Shown here in pieces: positions 19,843-29,435 of a DNA stretch of 64,000 bases. Numbering within the stretch: position 1 is the first letter of the stretch; each line of letters begins with the position of its first letter. Source of the stretch: Corynebacterium pseudopelargi (GTDB lineage Bacteria > Actinomycetota > Actinomycetes > Mycobacteriales > Mycobacteriaceae). The notes beneath the pieces are model-generated. The model did no database searches. It was not told the DNA's origin and saw only the letters and a list, made by a program, of their open reading frames with translations. The stretch spans positions 1-64,000 of the forward strand of contig NZ_CP033898.1 of assembly GCF_003814005.1 (NCBI RefSeq). Direction: 5' to 3'. The position numbers and the translations under genes were made by a program.

Positions 19843-20600
19843 ACCCCATCATTGAACTCGACAATGTGAGCAAGTCTTATGGCAGCTTCGATGCCCTTCG
19901 CGGAGTAAACCTCAAGGTGCACCCAGGTGAAGTGGTGTGCGTGCTTGGCGATAACGGCGCCGGCAAATCCACCCTGATCAAAATCCTTGCTGGTCTGCAC
20001 AAACACACCTCTGGCTCGGTGCTTGTCGACGGCAACGAGGTGCATCTCCAAGGCCCTCGCGATGCCCTCGAGCATGGCATTGCCACCGTGTATCAAGACC
20101 TTGCCGTGGTGGGGCAGATGTCGGTGTGGCGCAATTTCTTCCTAGGCCAGGAGCGCACCTCACGCTTTGGCAAATTGCGCGAGGCAGAAATGAAGCGCAT
20201 CACCCAAGAACAGCTCCTGAACATGGGCATCGACCTGCCCGATGTAGATGTAGAAGTAGATAGTCTTTCTGGCGGCCAACGCCAGGTGGTGGCCATTGCT
20301 CGCGCCGTGTACTTCGGCGCCAGGGTGATCATCCTCGATGAGCCCACCGCGGCACTGGGCGTGAAGCAATCGGGCATGGTGCTCAAATTTGTTGCCGCAG
20401 CCAGGGATCAAGGCATCGGGGTGGTGCTGATTACCCACAACCCGCACCATGCCTATCTGGTGGGCGATCACTTCAGCATCTTAAACCTGGGCCGTCAGGT
20501 GCTCGATGGCAGCCGCGAAGAGGTCAGCCTGGAAGAACTCACTCAGCAAATGGCCGGTGGTGGTGAATTAGAGGCGCTCTCCCACGAGCTTGCGCGCTAA
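19839..20600 (+). CDS. Sugar ABC transporter ATPase, single domain
   Basis: The 253-residue ATPase has Walker A GDNGAGKST (about 37-45), signature LSGGQRQ (about 145) and Walker B VIILDEPTAALG (about 165). RbsA-type importers usually have two fused ATPase domains in about 500 residues; this one has a single domain, so a homodimer is expected. It is the last gene of the three-gene operon and is followed by a strong terminator. Confidence 0.9.
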   Translation: MNPIIELDNVSKSYGSFDALRGVNLKVHPGEVVCVLGDNGAGKSTLIKILAGLHKHTSGSVLVDGNEVHLQGPRDALEHGIATVYQDLAVVGQMSVWRNFFLGQERTSRFGKLREAEMKRITQEQLLNMGIDLPDVDVEVDSLSGGQRQVVAIARAVYFGARVIILDEPTAALGVKQSGMVLKFVAAARDQGIGVVLITHNPHHAYLVGDHFSILNLGRQVLDGSREEVSLEELTQQMAGGGELEALSHELAR

Positions 20601-20636
20601 AAAAAACCAGCCCCTTTTTCTGGGGCTGGTTTTTCG
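20601..20636. terminator. Bidirectional terminator
   Basis: Ten-bp arms AACCAGCCCC (20605-20614) and GGGGCTGGTT (20622-20631) with flanking A- and T-runs serve the sugar ABC operon and the convergent gene at 20640. Confidence 0.92.
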
Positions 20637-20639
20637 TTT

Positions 20640-21299
20640 CTAGTCTTCCTTGAGGCGGTGCTTGGCAATCTGCTCGTCGATGGACTTCAGCAGTTCCTCA
20701 TCGCGCTCCGGGGTGCCTTCTACCGGATCAGCGGCTGCGGCTGCATCGGCGGCGGTATCGATGCGCTCCTCGGAGGAATACACCAGGGTTGATTCGGTGG
20801 GTGCTTGAGCACCGAAGTCTTCAACGCGCGGCGGCTCAGTTTCTGCCTCTTGCTTGGTAAAACGAGCCACGGCGTAGGCAATGGCAGCAACCAGGGCTGC
20901 GAGCAGGGCAGAGATGCCGAACTTCTTCAGCTTCGAAGACTTCTTCTTGCCAGAGACCTTCGCCTGAGCCTTCTTCGCAGCCTTTTGAGCCTTCTTGCGA
21001 GAAGCCTTGGTTTGCTTATCGGCCTTATCGCTGAGGCGCTTGAAGGCCTTCTTGCCACGCTTTTCTACTTCTTCGGCGCTATTGCCAAATTCAGCCTTGG
21101 CCTTTTCCAGGCGCTTCTTAGACTGCTCCAGCACGCTCGATAGCTGCTCGGAAGCCTCATCGGAACGCTCCTGGGTGGCGTTGCCGGCCTCAAGCAGGCC
21201 ATCGTAGAACTCGGAGGCCTTATCGTTTTTGAATTCTTGGAACTTATGCCACGCGGCCTTGACGCCACGGTAGCCAATACGCAAGGTAGTTGGGTTCAT
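20640..21299 (-). CDS. Lysine-rich coiled-coil membrane protein
   Basis: The 219-residue product has a long helical, Lys/Glu/Ala-rich N-terminal region (about 40-125) that should form a coiled coil. A single membrane helix (about 128-145, ISALLAALVAAIAYAVARF) follows, then an acidic tail of about 75 residues. Between about 90 and 125 it is strongly basic (KKAQKAAKKAQAKVSGKKK), resembling histone-like tails and perhaps binding nucleic acid or membrane. I do not recognise a characterised family. It converges with the sugar operon. Confidence 0.75.
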   Translation of the reverse strand: MNPTTLRIGYRGVKAAWHKFQEFKNDKASEFYDGLLEAGNATQERSDEASEQLSSVLEQSKKRLEKAKAEFGNSAEEVEKRGKKAFKRLSDKADKQTKASRKKAQKAAKKAQAKVSGKKKSSKLKKFGISALLAALVAAIAYAVARFTKQEAETEPPRVEDFGAQAPTESTLVYSSEERIDTAADAAAAADPVEGTPERDEELLKSIDEQIAKHRLKED

Positions 21300-21396
21300 G
21301 TGCTGCTCCTTTTTCGATGTTTGCGTTTTAGTCTATGTGTCTGAGCCTGAGTTTGCAGCAAACAATTCCGAAAAAACGCGCGTATAATGCCAAACC

Positions 21397-21921
21397 ATGA
21401 CTGCAAAGACTGCAACCGCAATCCTGCACACCAACCGCGGAGACATCTCCATCGATCTTTTTGGCAATCACGCCCCAAAGACCGTGGAAAACTTTGTCAC
21501 CCTGGCTGATGGTAGCGCCGACTACAAAACGGAAAACGCCAAGGGCGAATCCGAAGGTCCCTTCTACGATGGCGCCGTGTTCCACCGCGTGATCGACGGC
21601 TTCATGATCCAAGGTGGCGACCCAACCGGCACCGGCCGTGGCGGCCCCGGCTACATGTTTGCCGATGAGTTCCACCCCGAGCTGCAATTCGACCGCCCCT
21701 TCCTGCTGGCCATGGCCAATGCAGGCCCCGGCACCAACGGCTCCCAGTTCTTCATCACCGTTGCCCCCACCCCGCACCTGAATAACCACCACACCATCTT
21801 CGGTGAGGTCAGCGATGCTGCATCGCAGAAGGTTGTGGTAGATATCGCCGGCACCAAGACCGACCGGATGGATCGCCTCGTCGAGCCAGTCGTGATCGAA
21901 TCTGTGGAGATCAAGGAATAA
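21397..21921 (+). CDS. ppiA: Cyclophilin-type peptidyl-prolyl isomerase
   Basis: The 174-residue cytoplasmic cyclophilin accelerates cis-trans isomerisation at prolyl bonds. The catalytic segment [19 protein letters not shown] is intact (about 66-84), as are NGSQFFIT (about 114) and HTIFGEV. There is no signal peptide, unlike some larger homologues. It stands alone with its own terminator hairpin, upstream of the rhomboid gene. Confidence 0.95.
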   Translation: MTAKTATAILHTNRGDISIDLFGNHAPKTVENFVTLADGSADYKTENAKGESEGPFYDGAVFHRVIDGFMIQGGDPTGTGRGGPGYMFADEFHPELQFDRPFLLAMANAGPGTNGSQFFITVAPTPHLNNHHTIFGEVSDAASQKVVVDIAGTKTDRMDRLVEPVVIESVEIKE

Positions 21922-21940
21922 TTCCGCACACCGCGTTTTA

Positions 21941-21980
21941 AGGCCTTCGTCGTTAGCTTTTCGACGAAGGCCTCTTTTGT
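21941..21980 (+). terminator. Terminator of ppiA
   Basis: Twelve-bp arms (21941-21952 and 21962-21973) enclose a 9-base loop and are followed by CTTTTGT. The loop and right arm contain the repeated word AGCTTTTCGACG. Confidence 0.82.
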
Positions 21981-21991
21981 AGGCAAAGAAC

Positions 21992-22657
21992 ATGTCATCA
22001 CTTACTCAAAGCATCAAACGCTTCGCCCGCCCCGCCCCTGTCACCGCCGTGATTTTGGGATTCAACCTCCTTGCCTATGCCTTCAGCGCTGTGCAATCAC
22101 GCTCCTGGCTCTCGCCGCTTGATGCCTCCAGCTTTGCCCAAGACGGCATCCTCTACGCACCCTTGATGCACCAGCCCATCGAGTGGCTGCGCGCGATCAC
22201 CTCCTCCTTTTTGCATATCGACCCCACGCACCTGGGCTTTAATATGCTCATGCTGATCCTGATCGGCCGCGAGGTAGAAAAGACCCTCGGATCAGTGGCC
22301 TTCCTAGGCACCTACCTTGCCTGCGGGGTCGGTGGATCACTGGCAGTGATGCTCCAGGCGCCGCTTGCACCCACCGTGGGCGCTTCTGGCGCACTCTATG
22401 GGCTCATGGCGGTGTTCGTGGCGATCTGCATGCGCACCCGCTCGCAGGTAACCCCCGCCTTGGTGCTGATCGCCGTGAATTTTGGCTACACGCTGATTAC
22501 CCCAAATATCTCTCTTTGGGGCCATATCGGAGGATTCTTCAGCGGTGCGGTGATTGGGTTGCTCTTTTTTACCCGCTTCCGCTTGAGCCACATGGTGTGG
22601 GTGTTATTCGGTGCAGAGCTTCTCGCTGTGGCCTATGTGGGCAATTCCATGGTCTAA
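21992..22657 (+). CDS. Rhomboid family intramembrane serine protease
   Basis: The 221-residue membrane protein has about six helices. The rhomboid catalytic serine lies in GASGALYG (about residue 132) and the catalytic histidine in GHIGGF (about 178), so the dyad is intact. These proteases cut other membrane proteins inside the bilayer; the substrate is unknown. ATG at 21992 is inside the post-terminator region of ppiA, so it probably has its own promoter. The gene sits between ppiA and a non-coding block rich in DnaA boxes. Confidence 0.9.
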   Translation: MSSLTQSIKRFARPAPVTAVILGFNLLAYAFSAVQSRSWLSPLDASSFAQDGILYAPLMHQPIEWLRAITSSFLHIDPTHLGFNMLMLILIGREVEKTLGSVAFLGTYLACGVGGSLAVMLQAPLAPTVGASGALYGLMAVFVAICMRTRSQVTPALVLIAVNFGYTLITPNISLWGHIGGFFSGAVIGLLFFTRFRLSHMVWVLFGAELLAVAYVGNSMV

Positions 22658-22794
22658 GGGTGTCAAATACCTCCCCCTTTTTGTGCTGCGAAGCATTCTT
22701 CGGCGCTTTTCGCCCTTGAGCTGGGCAAAGGGAAAGTTTTCCACTGGGGCTGTTGATTGCTTGCGCCTCAAGGTCTTTGTTCACAGCCCGGTGT

Positions 22795-23039
22795 TTATCC
22801 ACAGTAGTTATCCACAATGTGGATAACTACATCGATGTAAGATCCCGACAGAGTTTCGAAAAACCCTGGTGTTCGAATGATCTGAGCTGGGTTTTGTTAT
22901 TTCAGCTTCGAACAATGCCCAGCTTGGGTATAAAGGGGAAAAAGTTATCCACAGTCTGTGGAAAGAGCTGTGGGGAAGTTCAAAGTGTGATTTTTGCACA
23001 CCTTTATCCACACCTGTGGATAACTCTGTATGTGGATAG
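22795..23039. other. Cluster of seven DnaA boxes outside oriC
   Basis: TTATCCACA or its complement occurs at 22795-22803, 22808-22816, 22818-22826 (reverse), 22945-22953, 23004-23012 and 23015-23023 (reverse), all perfect. A one-mismatch reverse box TGTGGATAG follows at 23031-23039. Two pairs are arranged head to head. This is denser than the oriC gap itself. The rest of 22658-23092 has no credible gene. Confidence 0.92.
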
Positions 23040-23071
23040 AAAAAACGCCGGGCATTCGCATTGCCCGGCGT
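23040..23071 (-). terminator. Terminator of crgA
   Basis: Arms ACGCCGGGCA (23045-23054) and TGCCCGGCGT (23062-23071) are followed on the reverse strand by a T-run. It directly adjoins the last DnaA box. Confidence 0.88.
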
Positions 23072-23092
23072 AGGTGAAGGAACTAAAAGGCG

Positions 23093-23362
23093 TTAGCGCC
23101 AACCCATCGTCATTAAAAGGCCAAGGGTGAAAAGCCCGAAGCCAATGCCGTAGTTCCAGTTGCCTAACTCCACCATGAAGGAGAGCTCGGGGCCGGCCAG
23201 GTAATACACAATCAGCCAGCCAAGACCCAAAAGGAGCAGGCCAAACATGAGGGTCTTATACCAGATCGGGGTGCCAGCAGAATTCACCTTGACCGGGGTG
23301 CGGTTGGTGGCGCTGCTGCTAGGAACGTACTCGTTAGACTTGGTTACTTTTGCCTTGGGCAT
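23093..23362 (-). CDS. crgA: Cell division protein CrgA
   Basis: The 89-residue protein has the CrgA plan: a polar N-terminus (to about 32) and two membrane helices (about 36-55 and 69-87) ending GLLMTMGWR. CrgA in actinobacteria recruits septal proteins and interacts with FtsZ, FtsQ and PBPs. It lies just downstream of pknB with a 30-base gap, the conserved order in this group, and may be part of the same transcript or have its own promoter. Confidence 0.94.
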   Translation of the reverse strand: MPKAKVTKSNEYVPSSSATNRTPVKVNSAGTPIWYKTLMFGLLLLGLGWLIVYYLAGPELSFMVELGNWNYGIGFGLFTLGLLMTMGWR

Positions 23363-23392
23363 GACTTCGCTTCCTTGTTGTTTATGTCGAGA

Positions 23393-25324
23393 TTATCCGG
23401 TGATGGCGCCGAGATCGAATTCATAGGTGCGGATGGTGATGGTGGCATCCTTGCGCACCTGCTCTCCGGCCTCTGGGGTAGAACCAGCAATCTTGCCGCG
23501 ATCAGTGATGATCGGCGTGGCCACGGTGCCTTGTTCTGGAAGTTTGGTTACATCACCGGTCCAACCAGCCTGGCGCAAGGTGTTCACGGCCTGCTGCGGC
23601 GATTGCATCCTGATATCGGGCATCACCATGAGCTGGCCATTCGAAACCTGCACCACCACTTCAGAATCAGCGGGCAGATTCTCGCCCTCAGAGCTCACCG
23701 CAATCACCGTGCCCTCGGGCTCGAGTGAATCGACGCGCTCAACGCGGGGGCGGAAGCCCAAGGCCGTGAGGTTGCCTTCTGCCTGCGACCACTGCAAACC
23801 GGTAATATTTGGTACCCGCTCAGTGGCTTTACCAGTAGAGACGGTAATGGCCACCTTCGATCCGCGAGAAACCTGCGCGCCAGCCGAAGGGCTTTGTTCC
23901 ATCACTTCGCCCTTTTTCACCTCATCGGAGGCATCTTCACGCACGGTGGAATCAAGCTCCAAGCCGGCCTTTTTTAGCTCGCGCTCGGCTTCCTTGGTGG
24001 TCTTGCCACGCAGATCGGGCACCTCGGTGATCTCCTTGCCAGAAGATACCGTGAGCGTCACCGTGGAATTCGGCGGAACCGAAGAACCGGCCCCAGGATT
24101 ACTCCTGATCACCTCGCCACGCTGAATCTGCGGATTCGGCTCCTCATTCACAGCCACCTGAAGCTGCAAGGATTCAAGCTTTTCCACAGCCTCCTGCTGC
24201 GACATGCCCTCTAAGCCTGGCACCATCACCATGTTCTTCGAGGCACTTGAACCACCGCTGAGGTAGTCATAGGCAAAGGCGCCACCAATGCCAAGCACTG
24301 CCACGGCAAGCAGCGCTGCGATCACCTTTAGCGCGGAGTTCTTATTCTTCTTCGCCGGTACCGGCGTGGGTGCCTGATGCTTAGGCGCAGCCGGCGGCTC
24401 CTGTTGCACCTTGGTGGGCGCTGCCGCAGGGGCAACCTGGGTTGGAGGATCGACGGGATCCACGTAGCTTCGAGCGGCGTTGGTTACCGCATGGCGTTCC
24501 AGGCGCTCAAGATCCTCGGCCATTTCTTGGGCCGATTGATAACGATCCGCCGGGTGCTTGGCCATGGCCGTGAGCACCACCGCATCCACATTCACCGCGG
24601 CCGTGGGGGTGAGATCGCGGATATATTCGCTCGGCTTCACCGGATCTTCTTGCACATGCTGATAGGCCACGGCAAAGGGGGTTTCGCCCTCAAAGGGCGG
24701 GTGCGCGGTGATGGTTTCATACATCACGCAGCCGAGGGCATAGACATCCGAGCGGGCATCGGCAAGCTTGCCGCGCGCCTGCTCAGGAGAAAGGTATTGC
24801 GCCGTACCAATCACCGCAGAGGTCTGGGTCATGGCGCTGGTAGCGTCGTCAAGCGCCCTGGCAATACCGAAATCCATGATCTTCACGGCACCGGTATTGG
24901 TGATCATCACATTGGCCGGTTTGATATCCCGGTGGATGATGCCGGCCTCGTGGCTTACCTGCAGCGCATGGCACACCGGAATAAGCGTGCTCGCAGCCTC
25001 GGCGGGAGTCAGCGGGCCGTCTTCACGGATGATGTCGCGAAGCGTGCGTCCATGCACCAGCTCCATCACAATATAAGGCGTATTCAGCCCAGCAATTTCC
25101 GTCTCACCCGTGTCATATACCGCCACGATATTGGGGTGATTCAAGCGACCGGAATTTTGCGCCTCTCTGCGGAAACGCTCGCGGAAATTCACATCGCGTG
25201 CCAAATCGGCGCGCAGCATCTTCACTGCCACCTGGCGGCCGAGCAAAGTATCGGTAGCAACAAAGACTTCCGACATGCCACCGGTGCCGATCACCTGGCC
25301 GAGTTCATAGCGATCTGCAATCAT
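23393..25324 (-). CDS. pknB: Serine/threonine protein kinase PknB with four PASTA domains
   Basis: The 643-residue transmembrane kinase has an N-terminal Hanks-type domain with GTGGMSEV (glycine loop), HRDIKPANV (catalytic loop) and DFGIARAL. A single membrane helix lies around 335-353, and four extracellular PASTA repeats cover about 365-640. PASTA domains sense muropeptides or lipid II, and the kinase controls cell growth and division. The N-terminal gene end overlaps pknA by four bases. This is the last kinase gene of the fhaA-to-pknB cluster. Confidence 0.97.
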   Translation of the reverse strand: MIADRYELGQVIGTGGMSEVFVATDTLLGRQVAVKMLRADLARDVNFRERFRREAQNSGRLNHPNIVAVYDTGETEIAGLNTPYIVMELVHGRTLRDIIREDGPLTPAEAASTLIPVCHALQVSHEAGIIHRDIKPANVMITNTGAVKIMDFGIARALDDATSAMTQTSAVIGTAQYLSPEQARGKLADARSDVYALGCVMYETITAHPPFEGETPFAVAYQHVQEDPVKPSEYIRDLTPTAAVNVDAVVLTAMAKHPADRYQSAQEMAEDLERLERHAVTNAARSYVDPVDPPTQVAPAAAPTKVQQEPPAAPKHQAPTPVPAKKNKNSALKVIAALLAVAVLGIGGAFAYDYLSGGSSASKNMVMVPGLEGMSQQEAVEKLESLQLQVAVNEEPNPQIQRGEVIRSNPGAGSSVPPNSTVTLTVSSGKEITEVPDLRGKTTKEAERELKKAGLELDSTVREDASDEVKKGEVMEQSPSAGAQVSRGSKVAITVSTGKATERVPNITGLQWSQAEGNLTALGFRPRVERVDSLEPEGTVIAVSSEGENLPADSEVVVQVSNGQLMVMPDIRMQSPQQAVNTLRQAGWTGDVTKLPEQGTVATPIITDRGKIAGSTPEAGEQVRKDATITIRTYEFDLGAITG

Positions 25325-26676
25325 GGTGTCTCACCTGCCTCTGGTGTAGCTGGCTCTGGCTGCTCTGGTTGCTCTGGTTCGGGCAAAAGATCACTGAGCT
25401 TTTCTAAGATCGAAGGGCTCGTCGTCTTCGTGGGGCTCGGTGTTTGCGTCTCGGGGGTGTACTCCTGCGTTGGCTCCGGGGTGTATTCCTCCACCGTGGT
25501 TTCTTCCACCGTGACTACCACCGGCGGCTTCGAGGTAGAAGGCTTCGGGTTGAGCAAAGAATCAAACATGCCCTGGGAAGCAGCCCACACCACGCCACCA
25601 ACGATCGCGGTAAGCAGCAGCACAAGCATCACCGCCGGGGCAGAAGATTTCCGCGGAGCAGGCGCAGGCGCCGGGGCCGCGTAGCGACCCTGCATAGGCA
25701 CCCTTTGCTGCGGTGGCACATGCGCTGGCACCACCGTGGTGGGTTGAGCTACCTGGCCAAGCATCTGCGTGGATGCGGTACGAGGCGGCTGCGGGGCCAC
25801 ACGCTGCAATTGCACCGATTTTGGCTGCGGTGGGCGCTTGCCCATGCGCACCGCGGAAATAGCGAGGGCAAATTCATTGCCATCGGCAAAACGCTGGGTT
25901 GGATCCTTACGCAAAGCAATGCCGATGAGCTCTCGGGCCTGGGCCGAGACCGTGGTGGGCAAAGCAGGAGGAGCTTGGTTGATATGGGCAATCGCCACCG
26001 ATACGGAAGTATCCCCGCTAAAAGGCCGGTGCCCTGCCAACATCTCGTAACCGACCACGCCAAGGGAATACACATCCGTAGCGGCGCTGACGTCGCGGCC
26101 TTGGGCCTGTTCGGGGGAAACATATTGCGCGGTGCCAACCACCATGCCGGTGCGGGTCAAAGGAACAGCCTCGGCGGCCTTAGCAATGCCGAAGTCGGTG
26201 ATCTTGACCTGGCCAGACTCGGTGATGAGCAGATTGCCGGGCTTAATATCGCGGTGTACCAAACCCATACGGTGAATGATGGAAAGGCCATGGGCTGCCT
26301 GCTCTAACACATCGAGGGCGAGGCGCTCATCTAAGCTGCCCTTCCTGCTGAGCATATCCGCCAAAGATTCACCACGGACATACTCCATGACGATGCAGCA
26401 TAAGGTGCGCCCGGAATCATCGGTGGTTTCGCGATAATCATAGGTTTCTACCACGTTGGCAGAGTGGATATTTTCGCTGGCCAACGCCTCGTTGCGGAAG
26501 CGCGAGAGGAATTCATTGTTATCTGAAAACTCGGGCCTTAATACCTTGATGGCCACCTCGCGTTGGCGGCGTAGGTCGTCGGCAAGCCAAACGGTAGACA
26601 TGCCACCTTGGCCAACGACCCACTGCAGGCGATAGTCATCGCCCAACATCTGCTGAAGTGCTTGATCAGTTGCCAT
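25321..26676 (-). CDS. pknA: Serine/threonine protein kinase PknA
   Basis: The 451-residue membrane kinase has GQGGMSTV, HRDIKPGN and DFGIAKA motifs and an activation loop with TRTGMVVGT. The linker after the kinase domain is Gln/Pro-rich (about 275-345); a membrane helix lies at about 348-368, and the extracellular tail is rich in Thr, Pro and Glu without PASTA domains. PknA phosphorylates division and wall-synthesis proteins together with PknB. It abuts pbpA with no gap and overlaps pknB by four bases. Confidence 0.96.
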   Translation of the reverse strand: MATDQALQQMLGDDYRLQWVVGQGGMSTVWLADDLRRQREVAIKVLRPEFSDNNEFLSRFRNEALASENIHSANVVETYDYRETTDDSGRTLCCIVMEYVRGESLADMLSRKGSLDERLALDVLEQAAHGLSIIHRMGLVHRDIKPGNLLITESGQVKITDFGIAKAAEAVPLTRTGMVVGTAQYVSPEQAQGRDVSAATDVYSLGVVGYEMLAGHRPFSGDTSVSVAIAHINQAPPALPTTVSAQARELIGIALRKDPTQRFADGNEFALAISAVRMGKRPPQPKSVQLQRVAPQPPRTASTQMLGQVAQPTTVVPAHVPPQQRVPMQGRYAAPAPAPAPRKSSAPAVMLVLLLTAIVGGVVWAASQGMFDSLLNPKPSTSKPPVVVTVEETTVEEYTPEPTQEYTPETQTPSPTKTTSPSILEKLSDLLPEPEQPEQPEPATPEAGETP

Positions 26677-28119
26677 TTATGCTGCTCCCTGTGCCGCTTG
26701 GATCACCGCACGGCCGATCGGGGCGGCCACGGAACCGCCAGTTGCTGCCTGGCCACGATCACCGCCATTTTTAACCACCACAGCCACGGCCACATCAGAG
26801 TCCGGGGCAAAGGCAATGTACCAAGCGTGGGGGTTGGAATTACGAGAATCCTCGCCATGCTCGGCAGTACCGGTCTTGGAGGCAATATTTTGCCCCGCAT
26901 ACCCGGCGGTGTGCTGCTCAGATAGACGCATCAAATCAGTCAGCGTTGCAGCCTCCTGCTCTGTGAGCGCCTGATTCAGTTCCTGGGGCTTGACCTCAGT
27001 AACGGTGTGCAAATCGCGGGTGACCACCTTCGACACCACATGCGGAGCCATGCGCTTACCGCCATTAGCCACGGTGGCGGCAATCACGGCATTTTCCAAC
27101 ACCGACATCGCTACGTCGCGCTGGCCAATAGAAGACTGCCCAAGGGCTGCATCATCGGGCAGCTCACCAATGGTGCCGGCAGCCATAGGCAAACCCAAGT
27201 CATAGGTATCGCCCACACCAAAGGAGGCCGCAGCCTCGCGGAAATTATCGGCACCAGCATCAATACCCATCTGCACAAATGCCGTATTGCAGGAGTACTG
27301 GAAGGCCGTAGCCAAGCTCACCGTCTGCTGGCCCGCACAGGTTTGGCCATCGTAGTTTTCCAAGGTGGTGTTGGTATTAGGCAAGGTAATATTCGGCGCC
27401 CCCGTCAATTGAGAATCAGGGGTATAACCTGCGCGCAGACCAGACAAAGTGGTGACCACCTTGAAGGTGGAACCGGGAGGCAAAGTCTCTTGGGTTGCGT
27501 GATTAAGCAGCGGATCGCCGTCATTAGCGTTGTAGTTTTCCCAAGCAGATTCCGCGGTATTGGGATCTACGATCTCTTGGGGGTTAAAGCTCGGGGTAGA
27601 AGCCATGCTGAGGATCTCGCCGGTAGATGGACGAATAGCCACCACAGCACCCTCGTAGCCGGCATTGGCCAATTGGTTATAGGCCACCTCTTGCACCTGC
27701 GGCTTCAAGGTCAGCTCCACATTGGCGCCTGCCTTCTGCTTGCCCAAAAGATCATCCCAGATACCACTGATGCTCAAAGAAGGATCAGTGCCACTGAGCA
27801 TGCTGTTATAGCTGGCCTCGATGCCTGCTGCACCATAAAGATCAGAGATATAGCCCTCCACCGGGCCATAGGCCATGGGGTTGGCCACATAGCGGCGCTG
27901 ATACAGCCCATCGGCATCTTGATAAGACTCCGCAAGGATCTGACCATCGGCGGAGATCTGACCACGGGGCTGCTGCTTCATCTCGATGAACCCACGTCGG
28001 TTCAGGGGATTTTCCGCGTACTTTTCGCGGCTAAAGGCCTGGATGATGGTGAGGTTAATCAGCAGCACCAAGATCAGCAGCAGCGCGAACACACTGGTAA
28101 AGCGAATTGAACGGTTCAT
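26677..28119 (-). CDS. pbpA: Penicillin-binding protein PbpA (class B transpeptidase)
   Basis: The 480-residue protein has an N-terminal membrane anchor (about 8-28) and a transpeptidase domain with active-site serine S217 in STFK, SCN near 274, and KTGTAEHGE near 414. It cross-links peptidoglycan and works with the SEDS glycosyltransferase encoded upstream. The dimerisation-type N-terminal domain includes RRGFIE and PRGQI. It overlaps rodA by four bases, supporting translational coupling of the pair. Confidence 0.96.
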   Translation of the reverse strand: MNRSIRFTSVFALLLILVLLINLTIIQAFSREKYAENPLNRRGFIEMKQQPRGQISADGQILAESYQDADGLYQRRYVANPMAYGPVEGYISDLYGAAGIEASYNSMLSGTDPSLSISGIWDDLLGKQKAGANVELTLKPQVQEVAYNQLANAGYEGAVVAIRPSTGEILSMASTPSFNPQEIVDPNTAESAWENYNANDGDPLLNHATQETLPPGSTFKVVTTLSGLRAGYTPDSQLTGAPNITLPNTNTTLENYDGQTCAGQQTVSLATAFQYSCNTAFVQMGIDAGADNFREAAASFGVGDTYDLGLPMAAGTIGELPDDAALGQSSIGQRDVAMSVLENAVIAATVANGGKRMAPHVVSKVVTRDLHTVTEVKPQELNQALTEQEAATLTDLMRLSEQHTAGYAGQNIASKTGTAEHGEDSRNSNPHAWYIAFAPDSDVAVAVVVKNGGDRGQAATGGSVAAPIGRAVIQAAQGAA

Positions 28120-29435
28120 CGGCTTGCCTCCACACCTGCTTGGTCATTGGAATAGCTGGAATCGGAGATTCTTAAAATCAAGCCCAAAAGAATGTAGTTT
28201 GCCATCAAACTCGAACCACCCTGAGACATAAACGGCGTGGTCAAGCCAGTCATCGGCATCAAGGCAGTAATGCCAGCCACCACCACAAATACCTGGATGG
28301 CGATGGTGAAGGACAGCCCGGCGGCCACCAATTTGCCATAGGAATCGCGCGAGCGAAGCGCCGTGCGCAAACCGCGGGTGACAAAAATGCCAAAGAGCAC
28401 AATCACAGCCGAAAGGCCGATGAGGCCGAGTTCCTCACCAACCACCGCGAGGATGAAGTCGCTTTCTGCCACCGGGATCAGCTCTGGGTGGCCCTTGCCC
28501 AAGCCGGTGCCGGCAATGCCGCCGGAGGAGAGGCCAAAGAGCGACTGTGAGAGCTGATAGCCCGTGGTGTCGTAGTGGGAGACAGGGTCGATGAAGTTTT
28601 GTACGCGGGCCTGGATCTTATCGGAGATCTGATACACCGCCGTGCCACCGAGGGCCACCAGTACTGCACCAATGAGCAACCAGGAAACGCGACCGGTAGC
28701 GAGGTAGAGCATGGCCAGCACCGTGGCAAACAGCAGCAGCGCCGGGCCGAAGTCGTTTTCGCCGGCCATGATCAAAATGGCCACGGCCCACACCGCAAGG
28801 ATCGGGCCAAGATCGCGCAGGCGCGGGAATTCAAGGCCAAGGATGCGGTAGCCGGCAACATTGAATAAGGCGCGCTTATTTACCAGGAGCTGTGCAAAAA
28901 AGAGCAGCAGCAAAATCTTGGAAAACTCACCAGGCTGCACCGAGAAGGGGCCAATAGAGATCCAGATATTTGCATCAGCATTCATCTCTGTTGGCCACAC
29001 CAGCGGAAGCGCAAGCAGAATCAAGCCAAGCAGACCCAAAATATAGGAATAGCGACTCAGGCTGCGGTGATCGCGAACAATCACCAGCACCGCCACCATC
29101 AAAGCCACGCCAATGAGCGTCCAGATCACCTGCTTGCTGGCCAGGTTACGATCTTTTGCCAAATCAAGGCGATAGACCATGGCAAGGCCAAGGCCGTTGA
29201 GCACAGAGGCCACCGGCAGCATCACCTGATCGGCATGGGGTGCGGTAAAGCATAAGGCCAAGTGGGCGATGGTGAAGACGACGATAAAGCCGCCGATCAC
29301 CCAGAACACCTCGGAATTTACCCCGGCACCCTGGGCAATGTTGAGGTTAATCACCGTCACGGCCATAAGCACCGCTGCGAGCAGCAGCAGGGCGAATTCG
29401 GTACGTCGTGCGGCTAAGCGTTGAGTGAAACTCAT
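28116..29435 (-). CDS. rodA: SEDS peptidoglycan glycosyltransferase RodA/FtsW family
   Basis: This 439-residue protein has about ten membrane helices and the SEDS family pattern, including QPGEFSKILLLLF (about 177), GLGKGHPELIPVAESDFI (about 319) and the conserved C-terminal region PMTGLTTPFMSQGGSS. SEDS proteins polymerise lipid II; the partner transpeptidase is encoded next as pbpA. In rod-shaped actinobacteria with polar growth this member is named RodA. It overlaps its neighbours on both sides by four bases. Confidence 0.96.
   Translation of the reverse strand: MSFTQRLAARRTEFALLLLAAVLMAVTVINLNIAQGAGVNSEVFWVIGGFIVVFTIAHLALCFTAPHADQVMLPVASVLNGLGLAMVYRLDLAKDRNLASKQVIWTLIGVALMVAVLVIVRDHRSLSRYSYILGLLGLILLALPLVWPTEMNADANIWISIGPFSVQPGEFSKILLLLFFAQLLVNKRALFNVAGYRILGLEFPRLRDLGPILAVWAVAILIMAGENDFGPALLLFATVLAMLYLATGRVSWLLIGAVLVALGGTAVYQISDKIQARVQNFIDPVSHYDTTGYQLSQSLFGLSSGGIAGTGLGKGHPELIPVAESDFILAVVGEELGLIGLSAVIVLFGIFVTRGLRTALRSRDSYGKLVAAGLSFTIAIQVFVVVAGITALMPMTGLTTPFMSQGGSSLMANYILLGLILRISDSSYSNDQAGVEASR

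Noticed and set aside
22753..23073. Open frame of 106 codons across the DnaA-box cluster
   Set aside because: It reads through repeated DnaA boxes and the crgA terminator; not a credible gene.
24377..25684. Long forward frame opposite pknB and pknA (435 codons)
   Set aside because: His/Arg/Gly-rich antisense of two certain kinase genes; no protein family features.
27007..28110. Long open frame opposite pbpA (367 codons)
   Set aside because: It is the antisense of a well-supported penicillin-binding protein; high GC gives long open antisense frames.
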